16,208 nt of DNA. Origin: an uncultured Clostridia bacterium. Lineage in GTDB: Bacteria > Bacillota > Clostridia > Oscillospirales > CAG-272. The stretch is taken from positions 1-16,208 of the forward strand of contig CAJGCT010000041.1 in assembly GCA_904501985.1 (NCBI GenBank), written 5' to 3'. A program made the translations under genes and the position numbers. Positions within the stretch are counted from its first letter, which is position 1. Each line of letters begins with the position of its first letter. Shown piece by piece: positions 7,263 through 14,135 of this stretch. The notes under the pieces were generated by a model that had not been told where the DNA came from, ran no database searches, and saw nothing but the letters and a program-made list of their open reading frames with translations.

Positions 7263-7297
7263 AAATGGGCAGATGCCGATGGCGTTTGCCCATTTTC
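7263..7297 (+). terminator. Terminator after the peptide-binding protein gene
   Basis: AAATGGGCAGATGCC (7263-7277) pairs along its whole length, with two G-T pairs, with GGCGTTTGCCCATTT (7281-7295) around the loop GAT. The tail is only TTTT, so it may be leaky and let some transcript continue into the DUF4364 gene, for which I found no separate promoter. Confidence 0.75.
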
Positions 7298-7329
7298 GCC
7301 CGATGATAAAACGCTTTACGGAGTTTACA

Positions 7330-7920
7330 ATGCAGGCACCGCTTAAAGAGAAAAACGATATTAAGATATTTATTCTGTATTTGCTGAAAAATATTGGCTA
7401 TCCGCTGGACTTCAATACCATCAGTGATATTGTGGTTCAGGATGAGTTCGTGAACTATTTTGATTTTGCCGAGTGCTTTGCGGAGCTTCTTGATTCGGGA
7501 ACGGTGGAGATGCTAAAGGAATCGCAAAACGACTCATCTCAGAGCATTGACGGTGTCAGAAGCGAAAAAACGGCGGAAATGTACCGAATAACCGAGGACG
7601 GTATCCGCGTGGTTGAACAGCTTCACAGCAGTTTGCTTAACGTAATAAAAGACAAAAGTCTTAAGAGCGCAATGCGTCTGCTCTCATTTAAAGCACGCGG
7701 CTCTGAAATCAAGTGTGCCGGCACTCCGAGGGATGACGGAAGATATGATCTGCACTGCGAGGTCATAGAGAATAAAGAAACTCTGCTTTCAGTGGATCTT
7801 GTGCTCAGCGATAAGCATCAGCTTGACAGGATGATGTATAACTTCAATGAACGACCTGAAATAATCTACCGCGGAGTTATAACACTGCTTACAGGGGATA
7901 TAAACTATCTTATAGACTAA
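7330..7920 (+). CDS. DUF4364 family winged-helix protein
   Basis: A 196-residue cytoplasmic protein resembling the DUF4364 family of Clostridia. The first ~100 residues look like a winged helix (KIFILYLLKNIGYPLDFNTISDIV, then the AECFAELLDSGTVEM pairing and YRITEDGIRVVEQL as the wing region), while the second half is a small mixed domain ending VITLLTGDINYLID. Winged-helix proteins of this shape are usually DNA-binding, but the target of this family is not known to me. The ATG at 7330 is chosen because ACGGAG lies 6 bases upstream; a longer reading from 7273 would begin inside the terminator hairpin and has no ribosome site. It follows the peptide-binding lipoprotein by 90 bases. Confidence 0.8.
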   Translation: MQAPLKEKNDIKIFILYLLKNIGYPLDFNTISDIVVQDEFVNYFDFAECFAELLDSGTVEMLKESQNDSSQSIDGVRSEKTAEMYRITEDGIRVVEQLHSSLLNVIKDKSLKSAMRLLSFKARGSEIKCAGTPRDDGRYDLHCEVIENKETLLSVDLVLSDKHQLDRMMYNFNERPEIIYRGVITLLTGDINYLID

Positions 7921-8083
7921 ATTGTGCAGACATAACGAAATTTACGGTATGAAGTAGTGCAAAAAGTGCGCGGTAACGGCATATTATTACAAAATTCATG
8001 TTTATAACGTCAAAAATCACACTTGTAAACTGTACACAATAAACAAAATGCATTGAATAGAATAAAAATATTTTAAAAAACTA
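7921..8083 (+). other. Noncoding spacer with no recognised feature
   Basis: This 163-base stretch after the DUF4364 stop has no convincing gene and no clear terminator. Its last 40 bases are A/T rich (for example AAAATATTTT) and could act as an UP element for the promoter that follows. Confidence 0.5.
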
Positions 8084-8111
8084 TTGACATTATCCAAATA
8101 AGTGATATAAT
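8084..8111 (+). promoter_or_regulatory. Strong sigma-A promoter of the zinc-ribbon gene
   Basis: TTGACA (8084-8089), a 16-base spacer and TATAAT (8106-8111), with an extended -10 (GTGATATAAT) and A/T-rich upstream DNA. This composition closely resembles the three rRNA-type promoters at the right end of the window and suggests high expression. It starts a leader of about 155 bases. Confidence 0.85.
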
Positions 8112-8131
8112 ATTTATAGTGTATTTATATC

Positions 8132-8155
8132 TAACTGGTTTACTTGTAACAGTTA
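8132..8155 (+). ncRNA. Leader hairpin near the start of the zinc-ribbon mRNA
   Basis: TAACTG (8132-8137) pairs with CAGTTA (8150-8155) around a 12-base loop that itself contains TTAC and GTAA. It sits between the promoter and the tRNA-like element. Part of it (TGTAACA) is directly repeated at 8145-8151 and 8156-8162. Confidence 0.4.
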
Positions 8156-8164
8156 TGTAACATA

Positions 8165-8238
8165 TGCCCGTATAGCTTAAAGAGAGCGTTGGTTGTAATT
8201 TTACTTGCAAAGGTGTCGGTTGAAATCCGTCGAGGGCA
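8165..8238 (+). ncRNA. tRNA-like cloverleaf in the leader (degenerate tRNA or structured RNA)
   Basis: TGCCC (8165-8169) and GGGCA (8234-8238) would close a four-way junction with three internal hairpins: GCTT/GAGC at 8175-8187 in the D-arm position, TTGTAA/TTGCAA at 8193-8210 in the anticodon-arm position, and CGG TTGAAAT CCG at 8217-8229, which looks like a T arm with a seven-base T-loop. The element is about 73 bases, the length of a tRNA, and TA follows the acceptor-like strand as in tRNA positions 8-9. It is not a normal tRNA: the D loop is too short and lacks GG, C56 of the T loop is G, the lower acceptor stem has mismatches, and the middle arm has no proper anticodon loop. It may be a decayed tRNA or a regulatory RNA using a tRNA-like fold ahead of the zinc-ribbon gene. 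Confidence 0.35.
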
Positions 8239-8273
8239 AATTTTATTTTTCTACACAAGCGAGGTATTTTCAA

Positions 8274-8549
8274 ATGTATCAGGATGAAAAATTGATCTGT
8301 AAGGATTGCGGCGAGGAATTTATCTTCACAGCAGGCGAGCAGGAGTTCTATGCAGAGAAGGGCTTCCAGAATAAGCCTCAGAGATGCAAGGCTTGCCGTG
8401 ACGCAAGAAAGAACGCCGGAAAGCCCCAGAGAGAGCTTTTCACCACTACCTGTGCAAGATGCGGAAAGGAAGCTAAGGTTCCCTTCCAGCCCAGCAATGA
8501 CAGACCTGTATATTGCAGCGAATGTTATGCTGAAATGAAGCAGCAGTAA
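8274..8549 (+). CDS. Double zinc-ribbon protein
   Basis: A 91-residue protein with two predicted zinc ribbons. The first uses Cys9, Cys12, Cys38 and Cys41 (CKDCGEEFIFTAGEQEFYAE matches the 'probable zinc-ribbon' family zf-trcl), and the second uses Cys60, Cys63, Cys81 and Cys84 (CARCGKEAKVPFQP..RPVYCSEC). A basic linker with RKNAGKPQRE joins them. The pattern suggests binding of nucleic acid or of a protein partner, but the role of this family is not established. ATG at 8274 is preferred, with GCGAGG nine bases upstream; a longer reading from 8205 would run through the tRNA-like leader. It stands as its own transcription unit between a strong rRNA-like promoter and a strong terminator, which suggests an abundant small protein. 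Confidence 0.85.
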   Translation: MYQDEKLICKDCGEEFIFTAGEQEFYAEKGFQNKPQRCKACRDARKNAGKPQRELFTTTCARCGKEAKVPFQPSNDRPVYCSECYAEMKQQ

Positions 8550-8570
8550 TTGCAAAGAGGTTGCAAAAAC

Positions 8571-8602
8571 GGAGGTGCCGTATAAACGGTGTCTCCTTTT
8601 TT
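8571..8602 (+). terminator. Terminator of the zinc-ribbon gene
   Basis: GGAGGTGCCGT (8571-8581) pairs fully, with three G-T pairs, with ACGGTGTCTCC (8586-8596) around the loop ATAA and is followed by six T. Confidence 0.92.
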
Positions 8603-8639
8603 GATTTTTTGAAAAAAGTCGATTTTTTTTGAAAAAATC
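8603..8639. repeat. Tandem A/T-tract inverted repeats
   Basis: Two similar units follow the terminator: GATTTTTTGAAAAAAGTC (8603-8620) and GATTTTTTTTGAAAAAATC (8621-8639). The second is a perfect stem of GATTTTTT with AAAAAATC around TTG. They could be a backup terminator or an intrinsically bent segment ahead of the rlmB-type promoter. Confidence 0.5.
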
Positions 8640-8651
8640 CGCATAAAGGTA

Positions 8652-8680
8652 TGTACAAAACGGCAAAAGTGTGATATAAT
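8652..8680 (+). promoter_or_regulatory. Sigma-A promoter of the rRNA methyltransferase gene
   Basis: TATAAT (8675-8680) carries the extended -10 element TGA immediately before it. The -35 region TGTACA (8652-8657), 17 bases away, is a weak match, which the extended -10 would offset. Confidence 0.7.
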
Positions 8681-8740
8681 ATATTGAATAGATATATTCT
8701 CATGCAGTAAATTTTACATTTTTGTTAAATAAAGGTTTAT

Positions 8741-9583
8741 ATGTATAGAAACGACAATAACAATTATAAAAACAACCGATCTTCCGGAAAGAAACATTTA
8801 CCTCGCGAAAAACAGTCTGTTTCTGTTCCGAATGAAAATGAAGAAGTGATTTCTAATGCGGTTTGCGGCAGAAATGCGGTACTTGAGCTTCTCAGATCCG
8901 ACAGGGCGGTAGACAAGCTCTTTGTCAGACGCGGAGACCGCGAGGGATCAATAACTTTGATCGTCGCTGAAGCCATAGCGCGAAAAATACCCGTTGTAGA
9001 GGTTGAGCGCGCCAAAATAGATGCGCTGGCAGCAGGAGCAAACCACCAGGGCGTGGTTGCAATGGCGGCGGCTAAGGAATATGTGAGTATCGACGAAATA
9101 TTAGCCATTGCAAATGAACGCGGCGAAAAACCGCTTATAGTCATTGCAGACGAAATTGCCGATCCCCACAATTTGGGTGCTATTATTCGCTGTGCCGAGG
9201 GCGCAGGCGCTCACGGACTTATTATACCGAAACGCCGCTCCACCGGTCTTACCGCTGTTGTGGACAAATCCTCTGCCGGTGCTCTTGCACATCTTGCAAT
9301 AGCTAAGGTTACAAATATTGCGGCGGCGATCGACGAGCTTAAAGACAAAGGCGTTTGGATATACGGGGCGGAGGCTGGCGGTGCTTCCTATTATGATACC
9401 ATGTTCGACAGTGCTACCGCTATTGTGCTTGGAAGCGAAGGAGCCGGCATATCCCGTCTTGTACGCGAAAAATGTGATTTTATGATTTCTATACCCATGT
9501 ACGGTAAGGTCAATTCGTTTAATGTATCATGTGCTGCTGCCGTAGTGCTTTGCGAGGCCGCGCGTCAGCTTCACCGAAACTAA
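8741..9583 (+). CDS. rlmB: 23S rRNA (guanosine-2'-O-)-methyltransferase, RlmB/TrmH family
   Basis: A 280-residue SPOUT methyltransferase that transfers a methyl group from S-adenosylmethionine to a ribose 2'-OH in RNA; by similarity the target is a guanosine in domain V of 23S rRNA. After a disordered Asn/Lys-rich tail (1-35), residues 38-110 form the substrate-binding domain (VCGRNAVLELL, NHQGVVAM). The SPOUT domain follows with motif 1 NLGAIIRCAEGAGA (144-157, catalytic Arg150), motif 2 IVLGSEGAGISRLV (228-241) and motif 3 IPMYGKVNSFNVSCAAAV (251-268), which make the trefoil knot. AAAGG lies five bases before the ATG. The gene is followed after 25 bases by the large membrane protein, so the two are probably co-transcribed. 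The common Clostridia context (cysS-mrnC-rlmB) is not present. The exact nucleotide modified could differ. Confidence 0.9.
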   Translation: MYRNDNNNYKNNRSSGKKHLPREKQSVSVPNENEEVISNAVCGRNAVLELLRSDRAVDKLFVRRGDREGSITLIVAEAIARKIPVVEVERAKIDALAAGANHQGVVAMAAAKEYVSIDEILAIANERGEKPLIVIADEIADPHNLGAIIRCAEGAGAHGLIIPKRRSTGLTAVVDKSSAGALAHLAIAKVTNIAAAIDELKDKGVWIYGAEAGGASYYDTMFDSATAIVLGSEGAGISRLVREKCDFMISIPMYGKVNSFNVSCAAAVVLCEAARQLHRN

Positions 9584-9608
9584 AGTATGATAGGAAAGGG
9601 ATGACAAA

Positions 9609-12209
9609 ATGCAGGATGAGAAAAAAAGCTCCGGCAACAATCAGGGAAAGGATTTGACCGCTGACGAGCTGCTTGAGCTTTTGAATAAAAGCATGGATCT
9701 TAAATCCGATCCCAAAGTCGTAGAAAAGATAAATGCGGACAAGTCCCCACGTGAGGCTCTTAAGATTGATGAGTCTGTATTTGAATCTGCCGAGAGGGAA
9801 CTTCGTAATTCTGACGCTGTAACTGCATCGGACGATTCCGATCTTGACGTTGATGCACTGATAGAAAAATATATCAATCAGCCGAAAAATGAATCTTCGG
9901 AGAATCCTCTTGTTGACGAAACAGGCGAGGAGATCGTGCGCGAGATTGAGCGCGATTCTGCAGACGAGGAAATTCCGGAAGCGGCTGAGGACAGTCTGTG
10001 CTCAGAACCGACTGTGTTGGAGGATGAAGCTTTCGACGAGGATTCGGATATCAAGATTGCGGAGGATACCGCAGAAGATCTGCCTGTATCTGATGATGAA
10101 GGTGTCGATGTGGCTGAATCTGAGGCTTTTGCCGATACGGATACCGAGAAAACAGCGGTATTTGATATTTCCCGTGTAAAACAGCTTGCGGAGGATGACG
10201 ATCCGGAGATTGAACGGCTTGTTGACGAGGCGTTTGAACGCTCCGAAACAGAGGTGTTTAAGCCTGTGACCGACGACATGATGCTTCCGGAGTCTGCTGA
10301 ATCTGACAATAACGGCGAGACTGTTTACGGAGAGACAGGCGGCGAGGAGATAGACCAGACTGACCTTAACCTTATGCTTGCCTTTGGCATGAATGAGGAG
10401 CTAAAGGAAACCGTAGGCGAGGAACAGGCTACCGCTATGGAGGACGATATTCTCCAAAAGCATGAGCAGACAGCTCAGATGCAGGCGGTTGAAGAACAGA
10501 TCGAATATACCTCACGCGATCAGATTGGCGAGATACTTACTGCTTATAAGTCGCGCTATTATACGCTGGCTGTTCGTATTGCGGCGGCGGTTGCTCTCAT
10601 TGCCGCACTGTTTGTTGTTGAGAATTTCTCACTGCTGGGTCTGACGATGCCTGCGTTCATGCGTCCTACATCTTATCCCGTAGTGTATGCCATGATTGAT
10701 TTGCAGCTCGTAGTTCTCTGCGGTGTGCTTGTATGGAAGCAGGTCGTTGACGGCGTAAAGAATCTTATTGCGCTGAAACCTACGCCTGAGAGTCTTACGG
10801 CGTTTGTGTTGGCGATGTCTGTAATATACACCTTCGCTTCATGTCTCACTGCTCCCATGGAAGGCTTTGCACTGTACAATCTTCCTGTGGTCTTTGCTGT
10901 ACTTCTCTCGCTCGTTTACGAGTTTATGAATCTTAAGCGCGATGTTTTCAGCTTTAACGTAATTTCTTCCAAGAAAAAGAAATTTGTAGTAACCCCTGTT
11001 TCGGATACCACCGAATCCCTTGAGAGGGAAGTATTCAACGACTATGTTCCCGGTGATTCCCAGATTATCCGCGTAGGCAAGACCGATTTCGTTGACGGCT
11101 TCTTTGCACGCATCAATGAAAAAGGCATTTCCAAGCCTATCATCGGTATCACAATTCCGGTTGTGATGATTCTAGCTGTTGCTTTCTTTATCATTTCTTA
11201 TATTGTAAACCGCAGTGTATATACCGCATTTACAATGGCATATGTTACCGCCGTTGTTACAGCACCTCTCACTACTTTCGTTATTTACAGCTATCCTTTT
11301 TATAAGGCGTCTAAGGATTCCTATGACAATGACAGTGCAATTATTGGCGAAAGCTCTCTTGTGGAATATTCCGGATCTTCCGTTATATCTTTTGAAGATA
11401 AAGAAGTGTTCCCGTCCGGCGGCGTGAAGGTGACCAGCATTAAGGTTTACGGAAACAACCGTATTGACGAGATCATATACAGCCTCGCAAGCGCGTTCAT
11501 TAAGGTGGGCGGGCCTCTTGCGGATGTATTCAGTCAGGCAACCCATGACATGGGATATTCCGAGGATGTGGAGCTTATCGAGGTGGAGGATGACGGATTC
11601 ACCGTTACCATCGACGATGTTCAGGTTTATATAGGCAAGGCATCCTACATGGAAAAGAAGGATTACGAGCCGCCCTTTGACAGTGAAGCAAAGAAGCAGG
11701 AGCTTAATTCTTCCCTCGGCGTGCTGTACATCGCTTTCGGCGGACAGCTTGCGGCTAAGGTTTATGTTCACTATACCATTGACAGCGAGTTCGAGGCCAT
11801 TTTGGCACAGCTTTACAAGACGGGTATCTGTGTTGGCATCAAGTCCTTTGACCCCAACATTGACGATCTCCTTCTTGCAAAGAAGATTAAAGCTATGAAA
11901 TATCCTGTCAAGGTTATTCGCTCAAAGACTGTGGAGGATATTCCTCACACGTTTGAGCGCTGTGACAGCGGAATCGTATCCAAGCGTTCCGTAAAGGCTC
12001 TTTTAAAAACAGTTACTCTGTGCGAGCGCGTAAGCAATGCCATAAAAACGAGCCTTATAGTAAAGGTGCTGGCGATGCTTATAGGCGTGGTTGTGATGGT
12101 ATTCATCCATGCATTTGGAAACTCTGTTGAGCTGTCGTCGCTGTACATTATGCTCTATCAGCTTTTCTGGACTATTCCGGTTTTTCTCATTTCAAGATTT
12201 TTAGTTTAA
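9609..12209 (+). CDS. P1B-type ATPase-like membrane pseudoenzyme with acidic N-terminal tail
   Basis: This 866-residue protein has about 315 acidic, low-complexity residues, then hydrophobic helices near 320-345, 356-376, 396-414, 423-440, 511-533, 538-561, 815-836 and 843-862. The plan, four helices, short loop, two helices, ~250-residue loop, two helices, is that of heavy-metal P-type ATPases. Aligned by eye, the short loop resembles an actuator domain (VPGDSQIIRVGKTDFVDG, 480-497) but lacks TGES. In the large loop DKTGTLT is DKEVFPS (Asp597 and Lys598 kept), the N-domain HP is GP (635-636), and DGF..TIDD..VYIGKASYM (662-681) matches the N-domain end. LYKTGICVGIKSFDPN (735-750) stands for the TGDN block, and GDGxND is absent. 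The membrane CPC is APL (552-554). So it should not pump by phospho-transfer; a regulatory or scaffold role is inference. AAAGGG lies eight bases before the ATG; rlmB is just upstream. Confidence 0.7.
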   Translation: MQDEKKSSGNNQGKDLTADELLELLNKSMDLKSDPKVVEKINADKSPREALKIDESVFESAERELRNSDAVTASDDSDLDVDALIEKYINQPKNESSENPLVDETGEEIVREIERDSADEEIPEAAEDSLCSEPTVLEDEAFDEDSDIKIAEDTAEDLPVSDDEGVDVAESEAFADTDTEKTAVFDISRVKQLAEDDDPEIERLVDEAFERSETEVFKPVTDDMMLPESAESDNNGETVYGETGGEEIDQTDLNLMLAFGMNEELKETVGEEQATAMEDDILQKHEQTAQMQAVEEQIEYTSRDQIGEILTAYKSRYYTLAVRIAAAVALIAALFVVENFSLLGLTMPAFMRPTSYPVVYAMIDLQLVVLCGVLVWKQVVDGVKNLIALKPTPESLTAFVLAMSVIYTFASCLTAPMEGFALYNLPVVFAVLLSLVYEFMNLKRDVFSFNVISSKKKKFVVTPVSDTTESLEREVFNDYVPGDSQIIRVGKTDFVDGFFARINEKGISKPIIGITIPVVMILAVAFFIISYIVNRSVYTAFTMAYVTAVVTAPLTTFVIYSYPFYKASKDSYDNDSAIIGESSLVEYSGSSVISFEDKEVFPSGGVKVTSIKVYGNNRIDEIIYSLASAFIKVGGPLADVFSQATHDMGYSEDVELIEVEDDGFTVTIDDVQVYIGKASYMEKKDYEPPFDSEAKKQELNSSLGVLYIAFGGQLAAKVYVHYTIDSEFEAILAQLYKTGICVGIKSFDPNIDDLLLAKKIKAMKYPVKVIRSKTVEDIPHTFERCDSGIVSKRSVKALLKTVTLCERVSNAIKTSLIVKVLAMLIGVVVMVFIHAFGNSVELSSLYIMLYQLFWTIPVFLISRFLV

Positions 12210-12214
12210 AAAAT

Positions 12215-12242
12215 ATGGGATGCCGCAAAAGCGACATCCCAT
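12215..12242 (+). terminator. Hairpin, possible weak terminator or attenuator
   Basis: ATGGGATG (12215-12222) pairs with CATCCCAT (12235-12242) and CGC with GCG around AAAA, with one C/A mismatch. It starts just after the stop of the pseudo-ATPase gene, but the following bases (TGTTCTG) are a poor T tract. It probably trims rather than blocks read-through into the radical SAM gene, for which no separate promoter was seen. Confidence 0.6.
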
Positions 12243-12263
12243 TGTTCTGTGAAAGGATAGGTT

Positions 12264-14135
12264 ATGGAAGATCTTACACCCAAGGAAGCCGCCATACGCG
12301 TTTTAAAGCGAGTGGAAAAACCCGGAAGATATACCGGCGGCGAATACGGTCAGATAATCAAAGATAAAACCAAGGTGCGGGCAAGATTTGCGTTCTGCTT
12401 CCCGGACACTTATGAAATAGGTATGTCAAATCTCGGCATACGCATACTTTACGGTGCTATAAACGATCATCCCGATCTTTGGTGCGAGCGTGCCTACACT
12501 CCGTGGGTGGATATGGAAGAACAGCTTCGCCGATATAATATTCCGCTCTATGCCCATGAAAGCGGAGATGCGCTCCGTGATTTTGATTTTGTAGGTTTTA
12601 CGCTTCAGTATGAGCTTTGCTATACAAACGTACTGAATACGCTGGAGCTTGCCGGCATACCGCTTTTGTCCTCGGAGCGCACAGATGATATGCCCATCGT
12701 GATCGGAGGCGGTCCATGCTCCTACAATGCCGAGCCGATTGCTGACTTCTTCGATGTGTTTTCTATCGGAGAGGGCGAGGAAGCGCTTCCCGAAATCATG
12801 CATCTTTATGCCGATATGAAGGATTCCGGCGAGTATACACGCGAGGAGTTTCTCCACCGCGCGGCGAAGCTTGATGGCTTCTATGTGCCGTCTATGTATG
12901 AGGTAAGCTACAATCCGGACGGTACTATAAAGGCATACACTCCGAAACATGATGACATTCCCCGGAAAATAACCAAGCGCATAATAAAGAATATGGATGA
13001 GGCGTATTTCCCCGATCAGTTTGTTATGCCTTATATTGAAACGGTACATGACCGAATCATGCTGGAGGTTTACCGCGGATGTATACGTGGGTGCAGATTC
13101 TGCCAGGCGGGCATGGTGTACCGCCCTGTACGCGAAAAATCGGTAGAGGTACTCGACCGTCAGGCGAGAGCACTGCGCGAAACTACCGGTTACGACGAAA
13201 TTTCACTTTCTTCATTAAGTATAAGCGATTATTCCGAGATAGAGGGACTTTGCGACACGTTGCTTCGGTGGACAGACGCGGCTAAGGTGAATTTGTCGCT
13301 CCCGTCCATGCGACTTGATATGTTCACAAGGGAGCTTATGGATAAGATATCTTCTGTTCGCGCATCGGGACTTACTTTTGCGCCAGAAGCCGGAACTCAG
13401 CGTCTTCGCGATGCCATAAACAAGAATGTTACCGAGGATGATCTGCTCCATGCCTGCCGCGTGGCGTTTGAAGCCGGGAAAAATCAGGTCAAGCTCTATT
13501 TTATGCTTGGCTTGCCGACGGAGACCGATGAAGATATCGAGGGAATTGCCAATCTTGCAAAGCGTGTTGTAGACGAATACTATGATGTTATGCGCGGAGT
13601 GAAGGGCAGAAAAGCTCCCACAGTCACAATAAGTGTGGCTTGCTTTATTCCCAAACCCTTTACCGCCTTTCAGTGGGAGTCTCAGGACACCCTTGCGGAG
13701 CTTGACCGCAAGCAGAAGCTTCTTCGCTCCAAGATAAATGATCCCAAGGTCAAGTATAATTACCACGACGCCCAGGTTTCATTTATAGAAGCGGTATTCG
13801 CTCGCGGCGACAGACGAATTGCCCCTGCTGTACTTGAAGCGCATCGCCGCGGAATGCGATTTGATGCATGGGAGGAGTATTTTGATTACTCCAAATGGAT
13901 GCAGGTATTTTCCGACTGCGGCATAGATCCTTCCTATTACGCCAATCGTGAGATAGGCGAGGGCGAGATCCTGCCGTGGGATATAATTGACTGCGGTGTT
14001 GACAAGGCATTTCTGCTCCGCGAGCGTCATAATGCATACAATGCCGTGACTAATCTGAACTGTGCCGAAAAATGTACGGGATGCGGTGCAAATAAGCTTG
14101 GAGGTGAGCGCACATGGTGCAGCCGATGCAAATAA
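12264..14135 (+). CDS. Radical SAM protein, TIGR03960 family
   Basis: A 623-residue iron-sulfur radical SAM protein of the TIGR03960 family. The N-terminal third resembles a B12-binding-like fold (FCFPDTYEIGMSNLGIRIL near 52-70, IVIGGGPCSYNAEPIADFFD near 145-164, and the SIGEGEEALPE block near 168-178). The radical SAM core follows, with the cluster-binding CxxxCxxC at Cys273, Cys277 and Cys280 (RGCIRGCRFCQAG), then the glycine-rich and LPSMRLD strands. The extreme C-terminus is a cysteine knuckle with Cys600, 604, 607, 619 and 622 (CTGCGANKLGG..TWCSRC), which could bind a second metal or cluster. Its role is not established to my knowledge; RNA or ribosome-related modification is often suspected because such pairs sit near rplU/rpmA in many Clostridia. 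AAAGGA lies six bases before the ATG. The next gene overlaps by 22 bases. Confidence 0.9.
   Translation: MEDLTPKEAAIRVLKRVEKPGRYTGGEYGQIIKDKTKVRARFAFCFPDTYEIGMSNLGIRILYGAINDHPDLWCERAYTPWVDMEEQLRRYNIPLYAHESGDALRDFDFVGFTLQYELCYTNVLNTLELAGIPLLSSERTDDMPIVIGGGPCSYNAEPIADFFDVFSIGEGEEALPEIMHLYADMKDSGEYTREEFLHRAAKLDGFYVPSMYEVSYNPDGTIKAYTPKHDDIPRKITKRIIKNMDEAYFPDQFVMPYIETVHDRIMLEVYRGCIRGCRFCQAGMVYRPVREKSVEVLDRQARALRETTGYDEISLSSLSISDYSEIEGLCDTLLRWTDAAKVNLSLPSMRLDMFTRELMDKISSVRASGLTFAPEAGTQRLRDAINKNVTEDDLLHACRVAFEAGKNQVKLYFMLGLPTETDEDIEGIANLAKRVVDEYYDVMRGVKGRKAPTVTISVACFIPKPFTAFQWESQDTLAELDRKQKLLRSKINDPKVKYNYHDAQVSFIEAVFARGDRRIAPAVLEAHRRGMRFDAWEEYFDYSKWMQVFSDCGIDPSYYANREIGEGEILPWDIIDCGVDKAFLLRERHNAYNAVTNLNCAEKCTGCGANKLGGERTWCSRCK

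Noticed and set aside
7273..7329. Longer N-terminus for the DUF4364 protein
   Set aside because: The upstream ATG lies inside the terminator hairpin of the preceding gene and has no Shine-Dalgarno; the ATG at 7330 has one.
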